Source of the DNA: JAGVGT01 sp963807225
GTDB taxonomy: Bacteria; Desulfobacterota; Desulfobulbia; Desulfobulbales; JAGXFP01
Assembly: GCA_963807225.1 (NCBI GenBank)
Contig: CAWEAD010000007.1
Coordinates: forward strand, 310,001-374,000
DNA: 64,000 bases
Direction: 5' to 3'
Numbering within the stretch: position 1 is the first letter of the stretch; every line of letters starts with the position of its first letter. Positions 10,111-20,130 of the stretch are shown here, one piece after another. The translations under genes and the position numbers were made by a program. A model generated the notes under the pieces. That model was not told the DNA's origin and searched no databases. It saw only the letters and a program-made list of their open reading frames with translations.

Positions 10111-10914
10111 ATGTCCGAGCAAACAGTGCCGACTACACATCCAGCCGCCATTGTCATCGAGTTCCTGACCAAACGGTTCGGGGAGTACAAGGCGGTCGAC
10201 AACATTTCTCTCACTGTCCGCCCCGGCGAAATCTTCGGGTTCCTGGGGCCCAACGGGGCCGGCAAGACCACCACCATCAAGATGCTGGCCGGTCTCCTGA
10301 AGCCGGACCGGGGTCGAATCATGATTCTCGGCCGCGACCTGGCCCTGGAGCCGGAAATTTGCAAGCAGCAGACCGGCTATATCCCCGACCGGCCTTACCT
10401 GTATGAAAAATTGACCGGCGAGGAATTCCTCGAATTCATCGCCAGCCTCTACCGACTGCCCGAAGATGATTTCAACCGGCGGGTGGAGGAATACCTGCGC
10501 CTCTTCGATCTGACCGAGTGGCGCCACCACCTGATCGAAAGTTACTCCCACGGCATGCGACAGAAGTTGATCATCACTTCGGTCTTCATGCTGGCCCCGC
10601 CCCTGATCGTGGTGGATGAACCCATGGTCGGCCTCGACCCCAAAAGCGCCCGCATCGTCAAGGAACTGTTCAAAAAACACGCCCGCAGAGGCGGCGCGGT
10701 ATTTCTTTCCACCCATTCCCTGGAGATTGCCGAAGAACTGTGCGACCGCATCGGTATTATCCTGCACGGTCACTTGCAAAGCCTGGGCACCATGAGTGAT
10801 CTCCGCCGGGAATCCCGCCTGGAGGAGTCCGGCCTGGAAGACATCTTCCTGCAGTTGACCGGCGCCTACGAACTGCAGGAAGTGATCAACGCCCTGCGCC
10901 ACGAAGCCGACTGA
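10111..10914 (+). CDS. ABC transporter ATP-binding protein
   Basis: This 267-residue nucleotide-binding subunit shows Walker A GPNGAGKTT (46-54), an ABC signature-like SYSHGMRQK, Walker B LIVVDEP and the switch His in STHS. It resembles DrrA/CcmA-type ATPases of ABC-2 exporters. The likely partner is the multispanning permease at 14001-15662, separated from it by gspA, gspB and a PilZ gene. I chose the ATG at 10111; a longer frame from 9940 adds a sequence without family resemblance. No strong ribosome binding site is seen. The cargo is unknown. Confidence 0.88.
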   Translation: MSEQTVPTTHPAAIVIEFLTKRFGEYKAVDNISLTVRPGEIFGFLGPNGAGKTTTIKMLAGLLKPDRGRIMILGRDLALEPEICKQQTGYIPDRPYLYEKLTGEEFLEFIASLYRLPEDDFNRRVEEYLRLFDLTEWRHHLIESYSHGMRQKLIITSVFMLAPPLIVVDEPMVGLDPKSARIVKELFKKHARRGGAVFLSTHSLEIAEELCDRIGIILHGHLQSLGTMSDLRRESRLEESGLEDIFLQLTGAYELQEVINALRHEAD

Positions 10915-11080
10915 CCGGAAGCCTTATTGCCAAGGGTGGAGAATGATGTTTATACTGTTTCATTCCGGCCTGATAAACTAGGCCCGGAGGAAATTTTCGG
11001 ATCGTGATTCCTTTGATGGGTAATTTATTATAAGTGCTTTTCCTCCCATGCACCTGGTGGGACAACAATACAGGGGCCGG

Positions 11081-12661
11081 ATGTACAACTCCTATTTCAA
11101 CCTGAACGAGAACCCTTTTTCCATCGCCCCCGACCCGCGCTTCCTCTATATGAGCGAGCAGCACCGTGAGGCCCTGGCCCACCTGCTTTTCGCCCTGGAA
11201 ACCGAAGGCGGCTTCGTGCTCCTGACCGGCGAGGTGGGCACCGGCAAGACCACGGTCTGCCACTGCCTGCTCGAACAGCTTCCAGGCGACCTGGACGTAG
11301 CCTTTGTCCTGAACCCCAAACTCACCGCCGGTGAGCTCCTGGCCACGGTCTGCGACGAACTGCGCATCGACTACCCGGCCGGAACCACCTCCGGCAAAAT
11401 CCTGGTGGATAAGATCAACCGCTACTTACTGGCCACCCATGCCTCCGGCCGGAAGACCGTGCTGATCATCGACGAGGCCCAGAACCTTTCGACCGAGGTC
11501 CTGGAACAGATCCGGTTGTTGACCAACCTGGAAACCACCCAGCGTAAACTGCTGCAGGTGGTGATGCTGGGCCAGCCGGAACTGCGCGAACTGCTGGCCC
11601 GGCCCGAACTGCGGCAACTGTCCCAGCGGATCACCGCTCGCTATCACCTGGGCCCCTTGGAACGCGGCGAGGTGTCGGCCTATATCAATCACCGGCTGGC
11701 GGTAGCCGGCCACCGCAAAAAACTATTCAACGATCAGACCATCGGCCTGGTCTACCGTTATACCGGCGGCATCCCTCGATTGATCAACGTCCTTTGCGAT
11801 CGGGCCTTGCTTGGCACCTACGTTCAAGGACAGGACAAGGTTTCGACCTCCACTCTGAAAACCGCGGCCCGCGAAGTCCTGGGGTCTGATATTGCTCCCC
11901 CGCCCAAGAGCCCCGGCCGGGGCCTGCGCCTGTTCCTGGCCCTGCTCTTTGCCGCCCTGGCCGGGGGTTGGCTGACCGTGGGCTGGCAATATCTGGAAAG
12001 TAAATCATCACCCATCCACCCTCCCGGCCCGGAGCAACTCCTGGATTCGCCCACCATCGTCGCCGAACCTCCTCCATTTACCTGGCCCGAGACCCTCGAC
12101 CCGGACGCCAGCCGGGAAAGCGCCTTTGTCCGTCTCCTGGCCCTCTGGGGCATCGAATATTCCACCGGCACCAAGGCTTGCACCCAGGCAGAGGAGAATG
12201 GTCTGTCCTGTCTCCATCGGAGGGGCAACCTGGGTAGTCTGCTGCACCTGAACCGGCCCGCGGTTCTGTCCATGCTCAACCCCAAGGGTGAGGAATTCAG
12301 CGTGGCCCTGATCTCCATCGACCACGGGCTGGCCAACCTGGCCGTCGAGGACCGCGAAGTACAAATATCCACCGACCAATTGGAAAAAAACTGGACCGGC
12401 GCCTATATCATTTTATGGCGGACACCGGCTGGGTTCTCCCGAGTAATCCGACCCGACCGGGCGGGAGCGGACCGGGACTGGCTGGCAGCCCGCATCGCCG
12501 ATCTCTTCGGCAAGGACCTGACCGGGGCCGACTTGGCCGTGGCGGTTGAGAAATATCAGCAAGCCGAAGGGATTCGGGCCGACGGCATAGCAGGTCCGGA
12601 GACCATCATTCACCTCAACACCAGCACCGGCCAACCGGTCGTGCTCCTCACCCGGAACTGA
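11081..12661 (+). CDS. gspA: General secretion pathway protein A (ExeA/GspA-type AAA ATPase)
   Basis: This 526-residue inner-membrane protein has a cytosolic AAA ATPase (1-270) with Walker A GEVGTGKTT and Walker B LIIDEAQ. One transmembrane helix follows (about 283-303), then a periplasmic part with a C39-peptidase-like stretch and a C-terminal peptidoglycan-binding domain (about 465-525). In Aeromonas, ExeA with ExeB helps insert the type II secretin through the cell wall. The start at 11081 follows GGGG; a frame from 11048 lacks a ribosome binding site. The gspB gene begins three bases after the stop, so the two form an operon. A second, shorter ExeA-like ATPase lies in the polysaccharide locus at 47120. 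Confidence 0.9.
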   Translation: MYNSYFNLNENPFSIAPDPRFLYMSEQHREALAHLLFALETEGGFVLLTGEVGTGKTTVCHCLLEQLPGDLDVAFVLNPKLTAGELLATVCDELRIDYPAGTTSGKILVDKINRYLLATHASGRKTVLIIDEAQNLSTEVLEQIRLLTNLETTQRKLLQVVMLGQPELRELLARPELRQLSQRITARYHLGPLERGEVSAYINHRLAVAGHRKKLFNDQTIGLVYRYTGGIPRLINVLCDRALLGTYVQGQDKVSTSTLKTAAREVLGSDIAPPPKSPGRGLRLFLALLFAALAGGWLTVGWQYLESKSSPIHPPGPEQLLDSPTIVAEPPPFTWPETLDPDASRESAFVRLLALWGIEYSTGTKACTQAEENGLSCLHRRGNLGSLLHLNRPAVLSMLNPKGEEFSVALISIDHGLANLAVEDREVQISTDQLEKNWTGAYIILWRTPAGFSRVIRPDRAGADRDWLAARIADLFGKDLTGADLAVAVEKYQQAEGIRADGIAGPETIIHLNTSTGQPVVLLTRN

Positions 12662-12663
12662 CC

Positions 12664-13440
12664 ATGTCCTATATCCTCGAGGCCCTGAAAAAATCCGACC
12701 GGGAACGCAAGCAGGGCAAAGTCCCTACTCTGGAAACCGTGCAGGATCGGAGCGAACTCCGACGCCATGGAATCCGGCCCCACTGGCCCATCGTTTTGTT
12801 CGGATTCCTGGTGCTCGGCGGCTTGAGTTTCAGCGCCTGGCTTTATTGGCCTGAACCGGCCCCGGCGCCAACCGCATCTCTGAAAACAAGCCCGCCCGAG
12901 GCCCCCTCCCCGGCTGATTCGACTCCGACCGTCGATACCACTGCCTCCCGGGTACTGCCGACCGAAGAAACCCAAAAACCCGGTCTGCTCGCCAACCAGG
13001 AGCAGACAGCCCCGGAAATAAACCCCGTCAAGACAACTTCTTCCAGCCCTGAACTCACAACCCCGGTCACTACAACAACATCAGACAATGTTCCCGCCGC
13101 CCCTCCCGAGGTCGAGAACCAGGAACCGGTGACCACTGACGAATCCGCCCCCGGCGACCAGGAAGAAAGGCAGTCTCCACCGCCCATCGACCAAAGTAAC
13201 TCCGGAATCGTCAAATTCGAGAATCTGCCTACCGAATTGAAGGACGAGTTACCGGAGATCAAGATTGGCGTCCATCTTTACAGCGAAAACCCCGATGCTC
13301 GCCGGGCCAGCATCAATGGTCGTCTGCTACGCGAAGGTCAGCTGGTCGAACCGGGTCTGCACCTGGAAGAAATTACCCGACAGGGCGCGATTCTCTCTTT
13401 CCGCGGCCGTAAATTCAGTGTTGCGGTATTTCCCCACTGA
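12664..13440 (+). CDS. gspB: General secretion pathway protein B
   Basis: This 258-residue protein starts with the typical MSYILEALKKSDRER cytosolic tail. One membrane helix follows (about 39-60), then a long Pro/Thr-rich periplasmic linker (about 62-180) and a compact C-terminal GspB domain (about 190-258) with INGRLLREG. It is the partner of GspA in placing the type II secretin. Position and spacing directly after gspA support this. No other gsp genes are in the window, so the secretion machine itself must be encoded elsewhere. Confidence 0.88.
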   Translation: MSYILEALKKSDRERKQGKVPTLETVQDRSELRRHGIRPHWPIVLFGFLVLGGLSFSAWLYWPEPAPAPTASLKTSPPEAPSPADSTPTVDTTASRVLPTEETQKPGLLANQEQTAPEINPVKTTSSSPELTTPVTTTTSDNVPAAPPEVENQEPVTTDESAPGDQEERQSPPPIDQSNSGIVKFENLPTELKDELPEIKIGVHLYSENPDARRASINGRLLREGQLVEPGLHLEEITRQGAILSFRGRKFSVAVFPH

Positions 13441-13555
13441 CCTTAACTGCTTTGACAGACGAACCTTATAAATCCTATAATCCGGTAGAGTCCTGATTCC
13501 CGGAAAGCCGAACCGGCCCGGTAACGCAGAACAAAAACAAGCTGGAGGACTCCAA

Positions 13556-13942
13556 GTGACAGGAAAGAAAAATGACCGGAAAGATCGCCGCCGCTTTCGA
13601 CGCCATCGGTTGAAATCCAGCACCATCTCCATCAACGATAAATCCGGGGAGATCATCGATATCAGCATGGGCGGACTGGCTTTCAGCTACTTGGATCGTG
13701 GCGACTGGTCCTTCGAAAGCTTCGATCGGGGCATGCTCCTGGGTGAAAAAGATCTATGTCTTGAGGATATCCCCCTGAAGGTCATCTCTGACTGCGCCAT
13801 CAACAGCGGCCTGTCGATCATCCGGCGTTGCGGGGTGAAATTCGAGAAACTGACCCCAAAACAGCTGGCCCAGCTGGAGTACTTCATCTGGGAGAACTCC
13901 TCGGCCAGGGATAAAGATGAAACCGGACCGGGCGAGGAATAA
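13556..13942 (+). CDS. PilZ domain protein (c-di-GMP receptor candidate)
   Basis: This 128-residue cytosolic protein has the two PilZ signatures. One is an Arg-rich N-terminal motif (RRRFRRHR, about 11-18); the other is DISMGG (about 40-45), matching the [DN]-x-S-x-x-G rule. PilZ domains bind cyclic di-GMP. The GTG start at 13556 has GGAGG upstream. It lies between gspB and the ABC permease. Its target is not evident, but it adds to the c-di-GMP parts seen elsewhere in the window. Confidence 0.85.
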   Translation: MTGKKNDRKDRRRFRRHRLKSSTISINDKSGEIIDISMGGLAFSYLDRGDWSFESFDRGMLLGEKDLCLEDIPLKVISDCAINSGLSIIRRCGVKFEKLTPKQLAQLEYFIWENSSARDKDETGPGEE

Positions 13943-14000
13943 GGGAACGGAGTATCGCACCCGGTTGATCTAATGTTCTTGGCGGAATTGGTTGCATTTT

Positions 14001-15662
14001 ATGTTCAAGCACACCCTGCTCTACCCATTCCGCTGCTCGGCCCGGAACCGCTTTTTCCCTCCGGGCCGTTTCCCCGGTAAAACCCTGTTCGCCATACTTT
14101 TCAGCCTCTCACTCTGCCTGGTGCTCTACCTGGTCTCGGTACGAGTCGTCGGTTACTTCCACCGCCAGGATGAACTGGGCATCATTCTCAGCCTGAAGAT
14201 CTTCCAGATGGCCTGGATCATCCTCTTCGCCATGCTGTTCTTTTCATGCATGGTCACGGCAGTTTCGGCCATGTTTCTCTCCCAGGACAACGAGATCGTC
14301 TGGGCTGCCCCGGTCTCGCCGGCCTCGCTTTATCGGATGCGCTTCACCACTACTTCCATCTATACCTCCTGGATGATGATCGTCTTCTCACTGCCGATTT
14401 TCGCCGGCTACGGCAAAGTCTTCCAGGCCGGCTGGGCTTTCTGGCTGCTGCTGCCGCTGGCGGTGGTGGCCACCGCCGCCGTGGCCACCGCCGCCGGGAC
14501 CATCGTCACGGTAATTCTGGTCAATCTCTTCCCGGCTCGACGGACCAAGGATATCGTCCTCTACCTTTCCCTCTGTTTCGGGATCTTCATCTACATCGTC
14601 TTCCGCCTGCTGCGCCCAGAGGAATTGGTTAACCCGGAACGCTACAGCCACTTCATCGATTATCTCGCCACCATCTCAACCCCGGCCGCGCCTTACATTC
14701 CGGCGGCCTGGGCCGCCAATCTGCTCTCCCTTTATCTCTTGGAACATCAGATCGACTGGCTGGTCCTGGCCTTGATGCTGGTAACCCCTTTTACCCTTTT
14801 CTTCCTGGGCGAATGGGTCATGGAAGCCGCCTTCTTCAACGGATATTCCAAGTCGCAGGAGTCCTTCGGGGGTTATCGGCGCTTCGCACCCCGTCGCCGT
14901 TACCGCCCCCGGGCCTGGCAATGGATCTTCGCCAAGGAGACCAAAACCTTCCTGCGCGATTCGGCCGAATGGTCCCAGCTCTTCATGATCGCCGCCCTGA
15001 TCCTGGTCTATCTTTACAACTTTAAGCTGTTACCGGTGCAGCGCTCCTTTATGGCCGAGGAGTACATCACCAACATCATCTCCTTTCTGAATATCGGGCT
15101 GGCCGGCTTCATCATCGCCTCGCTCTCAGCCCGCTTCGTCTTTCCCGCCATCGGCGCCGAGGGTGGCGCCTTCCTGATCGTCCGGTCCTCACCCCTGTCC
15201 CTGGGACGCTTTCTGTTACACAAGTATCTTTACTACGTCATCCCCTTCACAGTTTTGGCCCTGTTGCTGGTGGCTCTTTCCGACCATCTGCTGCACATCG
15301 AAGGGCCCATGTGGTGGTTTTCGGTGGGTACGATTCTGCTGATCACCTGGACCGTGGTGGCCCTGGCCATCGGCTTCGGGGCCATCCACGCCGACTTCAA
15401 GGCCGAGAGCCGGGCCGCCGCTCTGGGCGGACTGGGTGCCATCTTCTTTCTCTTCGCCGCCATGGCCTATGAAACCCTGGTTCTCTTCAGCGGTTTCTTT
15501 CCCGCCTACCGACTGGTTACCAAGTGGCTGCGTCATATTCCTCCGGCGCCAAAAGATCTGGCCATGTTGGCTGCCTGGGTTATGGTCGCTACCGGGCTCG
15601 GTCTTTTTATTGCTGTCTTTTTCTGCCGGAAAGGGGTAAAAAAACTCCAGGACTCCATTTGA
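14001..15662 (+). CDS. ABC-2 type transporter permease-like membrane protein
   Basis: This is an integral membrane protein of about 553 residues with roughly 12 hydrophobic segments. Charged loops such as RRFAPRRRYRPR occur near the middle, followed by KETKTFLRDSAEW. The KE-x-K-x-x-x-RD sequence is typical of large ABC-2 permeases. It probably pairs with the ABC ATPase at 10111. The start is ATG at 14001; TTG at 13992 in the same frame is possible. It is followed by comM after about 90 bases. Substrate unknown. Confidence 0.75.
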   Translation: MFKHTLLYPFRCSARNRFFPPGRFPGKTLFAILFSLSLCLVLYLVSVRVVGYFHRQDELGIILSLKIFQMAWIILFAMLFFSCMVTAVSAMFLSQDNEIVWAAPVSPASLYRMRFTTTSIYTSWMMIVFSLPIFAGYGKVFQAGWAFWLLLPLAVVATAAVATAAGTIVTVILVNLFPARRTKDIVLYLSLCFGIFIYIVFRLLRPEELVNPERYSHFIDYLATISTPAAPYIPAAWAANLLSLYLLEHQIDWLVLALMLVTPFTLFFLGEWVMEAAFFNGYSKSQESFGGYRRFAPRRRYRPRAWQWIFAKETKTFLRDSAEWSQLFMIAALILVYLYNFKLLPVQRSFMAEEYITNIISFLNIGLAGFIIASLSARFVFPAIGAEGGAFLIVRSSPLSLGRFLLHKYLYYVIPFTVLALLLVALSDHLLHIEGPMWWFSVGTILLITWTVVALAIGFGAIHADFKAESRAAALGGLGAIFFLFAAMAYETLVLFSGFFPAYRLVTKWLRHIPPAPKDLAMLAAWVMVATGLGLFIAVFFCRKGVKKLQDSI

Positions 15663-15753
15663 GAATCAGGCAAAACCAGGCCCCGCTCGCTCCGACCCGC
15701 AGTCAAGCCCTGACCAGATCAATACTTTCCGGCGGCGACAGAGGAACATCCCC

Positions 15754-17289
15754 ATGCTTGCCAGAGTCATCACCGGCACCATCCACGGCGTCAACGGCCT
15801 GCTGATCGAAGTCGAAACCGATATCTCTCCTGGCTTGCCGGTCTTTTCCACCGTGGGACTGGCCGAAGGAGCGGTCCGAGAGGCCAAGGACCGGGTTAAA
15901 TCTGCCGTCCGCAACTCCGGCTACAATTTCCCGAACCGACGGATTACCGTCAATCTGGCCCCGGCCGACCTGAAAAAGGTCGGCTCCGGCTACGACCTGC
16001 CGATCGCCGTCAGTATCCTGGTGGCCTCGGAGATCATCACCGGCGACCGTCTGCTCCGCTACGGCATTATCGGAGAACTCTCGCTCGACGGCTCAGTCCG
16101 TGAAGTCAACGGGGTGCTGCCCATGGTCATCGCCGCCCGAGACGGGGGCTTGGATGGCGTAATCGTCCCGGCCGGCAACCGGGGAGAGGCGGCGGTGGTT
16201 GCCGGCCTCCGGGTGATCGGGGTGGAAACCCTCTTCGAAGCGGCCGAATACCTGGCCGGACGTCGGGACGCGCCGTCACAGGAGATCGCTCGGGATGTAG
16301 CGGAAGAGACGGAGACAGACCCGGACGGCCACGATTTCTCTGAAGTCCGGGGTCAGGAACATGTCAAGCGGGCTCTGGAAATCGCCGCCGCCGGCAACCA
16401 TAACGTCCTGATGCAGGGTCCGCCCGGCTCCGGCAAAACCATGCTGGCACGACGGCTGCCGACCATCCTGCCGGAGCTCAGCTTCGAAGAAGCCCTGGAA
16501 ACCACCAAAATTTACAGCGTCATGGGGTTGCTCCCGTCCGGCCGCGGCCTGCTTTCCCGGCGACCCTTTCGCGCTCCGCACCATACCATCTCCGATGCGG
16601 GATTGATCGGCGGCGGTCAAATACCCCGGCCCGGCGAGGTGACCATGGCCCATAACGGCGTGCTTTTTCTCGATGAACTGCCGGAATTCCGCAAGAATGT
16701 CCTGGAGGTGCTGCGCCAGCCCATGGAGGACTCGACCGTGACCATCGCCCGGGCCGCCCTGTCGCTGCAGTTCCCGGCCGCCTTTCTGCTGGTGGCGGCA
16801 ATGAATCCCTGTCCCTGCGGATATCTGGGCGACCGGCGGCATGAATGCACCTGCACCCCGAGCCGGATCCAGAGTTACCAGAACCAGCTCTCCGGCCCGC
16901 TGCTGGACCGGATCGACATTCATCTGGAAGTGCCGGCCGTGCCCTTCAAGGACATCAGCGCCACCCTACGCCCCGAAGGCTCGGCCATGATCCGAGAAAG
17001 GGTAGCCGGGGCTCGGGCCATCCAGGGGCAGAGATTCGTCCGGAGAAAAGGAGCCAGGGTCAACAGCGCCATGCAGCCGCGCGACCTGGAAAAATATTGC
17101 CGGCTCGGCGAAGAGGCCCATTCCCTCCTGGAAAAAGCGGCCGGCCGCCTGGCCCTGTCGGCCCGCTCCTGCCACCGGGTCCTGAAAATCAGCCGGACCA
17201 TCGCCGATCTGGACAACCAAGCGGAAATCCAGGCCCGGCATGTGGCCGAGGCCATCCAATACCGGCGCTCGGCGCCGAGGTTGGCCTAA
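15754..17289 (+). CDS. comM: YifB/ComM family Mg-chelatase-like ATPase
   Basis: This 511-residue AAA+ protein has an N-terminal ChlI-like domain (1-165), a central ATPase with Walker A GPPGSGKT (about 223-230) and Walker B LFLDELPEF, and a C-terminal Mg-chelatase domain with a CPCGYLGD Cys cluster. ComM is a helicase that promotes branch migration during natural transformation (established for Vibrio and Haemophilus). The gene is full length. Its last 310 bp are repeated at 20852-21161 with only eight mismatches, and a small gtr island lies between the copies. The comM gene is a known insertion site for islands in Acinetobacter. Confidence 0.93.
   Translation: MLARVITGTIHGVNGLLIEVETDISPGLPVFSTVGLAEGAVREAKDRVKSAVRNSGYNFPNRRITVNLAPADLKKVGSGYDLPIAVSILVASEIITGDRLLRYGIIGELSLDGSVREVNGVLPMVIAARDGGLDGVIVPAGNRGEAAVVAGLRVIGVETLFEAAEYLAGRRDAPSQEIARDVAEETETDPDGHDFSEVRGQEHVKRALEIAAAGNHNVLMQGPPGSGKTMLARRLPTILPELSFEEALETTKIYSVMGLLPSGRGLLSRRPFRAPHHTISDAGLIGGGQIPRPGEVTMAHNGVLFLDELPEFRKNVLEVLRQPMEDSTVTIARAALSLQFPAAFLLVAAMNPCPCGYLGDRRHECTCTPSRIQSYQNQLSGPLLDRIDIHLEVPAVPFKDISATLRPEGSAMIRERVAGARAIQGQRFVRRKGARVNSAMQPRDLEKYCRLGEEAHSLLEKAAGRLALSARSCHRVLKISRTIADLDNQAEIQARHVAEAIQYRRSAPRLA
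16980..17289 (+). repeat. Direct repeat, copy 1: 3' end of comM
   Basis: This 310-bp stretch, the end of intact comM, aligns without gaps to 20852-21161. Eight mismatches sit at the two edges: six within the first 65 bases and two in the last 10. The central stretch of about 235 bp is identical. This pattern suggests an imported allele or later gene conversion. Confidence 0.9.
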
Positions 17290-17522
17290 AAATCCAGATG
17301 AAAAAATCGCCTCTTTCAACTTCAGACTGGATTACAGGGCCAGCTCCTTGCACCATAGAAACATTCTGATGTGGCCACAAAACACAGAAGCGCTTGGTTT
17401 GTAAAAGATTGCCAGAACATTTAAAAGTGCTATTTTTAGCAAAAATCAGGGCCGACCCCAGATCGTTGGGGCATCCAGTAAAAGCTGCTTCCTTTCCCGC
17501 TCTACTTGAATAACAACCTTCT

Positions 17523-19118
17523 TTGATGAACTTGGAGTATATGGAAAAGCCGATAATTAGCAGATACTTTTGGGCTGTATTGTTTTTCTGTGCGATAGAA
17601 ATATGTGCCGCAGGTCCAGGGTTGTTTAAACATTCAATCGAGTATGACGAAGCCATTAGTCTGCTGGTAGTGTCGGGGCACCCTGGCCCAACATGGCCGG
17701 AAAATATTGTTCCCGCTGGAAATCTGAAATATATCTTTGAAAGTTCCGCAGGACCTGTGCAGATAGCCCGAATATTGCGGCAATCAGATGTTCATCCACC
17801 TTTATATTTTTGGTTCCTGTCGGGTTGGCGTAAGATATTCGGGAATAGTATCGAGGCCGCGAGGATTTTTTCCCTGGTATGCGTTTGCGGGGCCGCATGC
17901 CTTCTGGCCGGTATGATCCGTAACGCAGGAGGCAGCATTGTTACTGCCGTTCTGTCGGCATTGTTTTTACTCCTATCACCTATTGGTATTTATGCCGCAA
18001 CCATCGCACGACCATATGCCTTAGCCTTACTCTTTATCATAGGTGCTACCTGGGCAGCATATGCAAGTTTAAGAATTCGGCCTCCGAAAAACTCATCCCG
18101 CCTTAAAAATTACTTCCCTTTGATTTGTGGATTTTTAGCAGGCCTGGCTGTCCTCAGCAATTATTTCGCGGCAATATTTACTATTCTGCTGGGTCTCTGG
18201 ATCACGGTGTTCAGCATTGGCCCCCGTAGTTGGCGGACAGTGCTGAATTTTGCCATTGGCGCTGTAGCCCCGCTCATGATCTCGGCTTGGATGCTTACCG
18301 GTCAAATAGGATCACGGCCAAATCAATTTGCTAGTTTTGAGGGTTTGTCTCTGCTTCCCAATATCTTTTTGATAGCTTTGAAGCAACTAACTCCCCAGAA
18401 CTTTTTAGAACCATCATTGGAACCTTATCTCAGCCAGATTGCGCTGATCATGATGAGTCTGGCAATTGTAATTGGCGCTGTTGTTGCTTGGTTCGATACC
18501 AAAAGCAAAGCTGACCAAAAGACCTTATGGCCCCTGATCGCTTATCTGGGTATTGGTTATATTATTGGATTATTTACGGTTAGCTATCTAAAGGACTATA
18601 ACTTAACCTACGCCCGTTACACATATGTCGCTATACCTTTTCTTGCCAGTTTGGCTGCAGTTAGTTGCAGTTTCGGGTTTAAGAAATGGCGTGTGGGGGT
18701 GTTCCTGTTGGCGTTGCCAATTTTAGTATTACAGATCTACTGGGTATACCAGGTACAGGTAAAATCTAACACCGGACAAGAATGGCGCAACCTGGCAGCA
18801 TTTACTAAGAACCAACTCCCCGGCGATGACACCCTTATTTTAATTAACGTCGGCTATGGGCGTGGAGTGCCATCTTCAATGATCTACGAACTGCCGAACA
18901 ATGCGAAAGTGCGCATGGTAACCGGGAAGACGGCTCGGATGAAATTGTTGAATGATGTAAAACAGTAACGTTATCTGTTCTTGGTGATGAGTTGGCAACG
19001 CGAGGGACAAGAGCGTATGTTGGCATTAGAGAACATGCTATTAAACTTGGGAACCTATAGAACTTTAGTGCCACAGAGACACATACTTATGGAAAACATG
19101 TTTCCAAGCAACAACTAA
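17523..19118 (+). pseudogene. GT-C membrane glycosyltransferase with an internal stop
   Basis: The open frame 17523-18968 encodes 481 residues with about 10 membrane segments. An early acidic pair follows the first helix (YDEA near 43), and a DVHPPLYFW motif lies near residue 95. Both are typical of dolichol-phosphate-mannose-type (PMT/ArnT-like) GT-C enzymes, which use a polyprenyl-phosphate sugar. After the TAA at 18966 the same frame stays open for 49 codons and keeps a plausible soluble C-terminus (WQREGQERMLALENML) before a stop at 19116. I read this as a full-length gene of about 531 codons broken by one nonsense change. The shortened protein might still fold. Its donor would be the lipid-linked sugar made by GtrB, which is also broken. 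Confidence 0.7.
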
Positions 19119-19160
19119 TCCTTGCTTCTGATAATCCAGCTAATAGCTAACAAAAAAATA

Positions 19161-20130
19161 TCAGTGCTTATCGAGCAGATCATCTTTTCCTGCGAAACCG
19201 GATGGGATAAACCGGTTGATGAGATATAACGGCCGCCGCTTTGTCTCGTTAAACATCCGCCCGAGGTATTCACCGATCATACCGAGGCTCATCAATTGCA
19301 CCCCGCCGAGAAATAGCATGACAACCATCAGAGAGGGGTAGCCTCGCACCGGGTCGCCATAGATCAGGGTTTTGTAAATAATGTTACCTGCATAAATGAA
19401 CGCTCCTACAGAGGTCAGCAGGCCGAAGTAGGTGGCGATCTTTAGAGGGACGATTGAGAAGGAGGTGATCCCTTCCAGGGCGAAGTTCCACAGTCGCCAA
19501 TAGTTCCACTTGGTTTTTCCCGCGAAACGAGGGGCTCGTCGGTAATTGACGGCGATCTGAGGATAGCCGATCCAAGTAAAGAGACCCTTCATGAAGCGAT
19601 GTTCTTCTCGCAAAAGTTTCAAGGCCTCGACCGCCCGGCGGCTGAGGAGGCGATAATCTCCCGTGTCCTCAGGGATTTTTACCCGGCTAAGGGACTGAAT
19701 GGCCCGATAGAAGAGTTTAGCCGTGGTTTTTTTCAGCAAGGTTTCGCCGTCCCGCGAGAGTACGCCTGGCATAGACCACATCGTAGCCCTGGCGCCATTT
19801 CAGCACCAAATCCGGGATGAGTTCCGGCGGATCCTGAAGGTCGGCATCTATCACCACAACCGCATCTCCCGGAGCATGATCCAGTCCGGCAGTCATGGCG
19901 ATCTCCTTGCCGAAATTCCTACTTAGATCGATAATCGCCACCCGTGGATCATTGAATCCTTTTAGAACCTCCAGAGTCCTGTCGGTGCTGCCGTCGTTTA
20001 TATAAACAATCTCCCAATCGTTCCCAATGCTTTCGAGAACTGCCGTGAGTCGTCCATGAAATTCAGGCAAGACCTCCTCTTCGTTGTATGTGGGCACAAC
20101 GACCGACAGGCTGAATTTCTCGTCAATCAT
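19161..20130 (-). pseudogene. gtrB: gtrB-like polyprenyl-phosphate glycosyltransferase, frameshifted
   Basis: The N-terminal half (from 20130) reads as a GT2 domain with VVPTYNEEE, NDGSTD and DADLQDPPE. The C-terminal half (19161 to about 19760) is in another frame and continues with KFxxGxTKW-like and two membrane helices ending in GMIGEYLGR. Both halves match the GtrB/Bactoprenol glucosyltransferase family (about 310 residues) end to end. The frame changes at about 19755-19765, after VVYARR, consistent with one extra base. The start ATG at 20130 has AAGGAG upstream and overlaps the gtrA stop by four bases. GtrB would load a sugar onto undecaprenyl phosphate. Confidence 0.85.
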
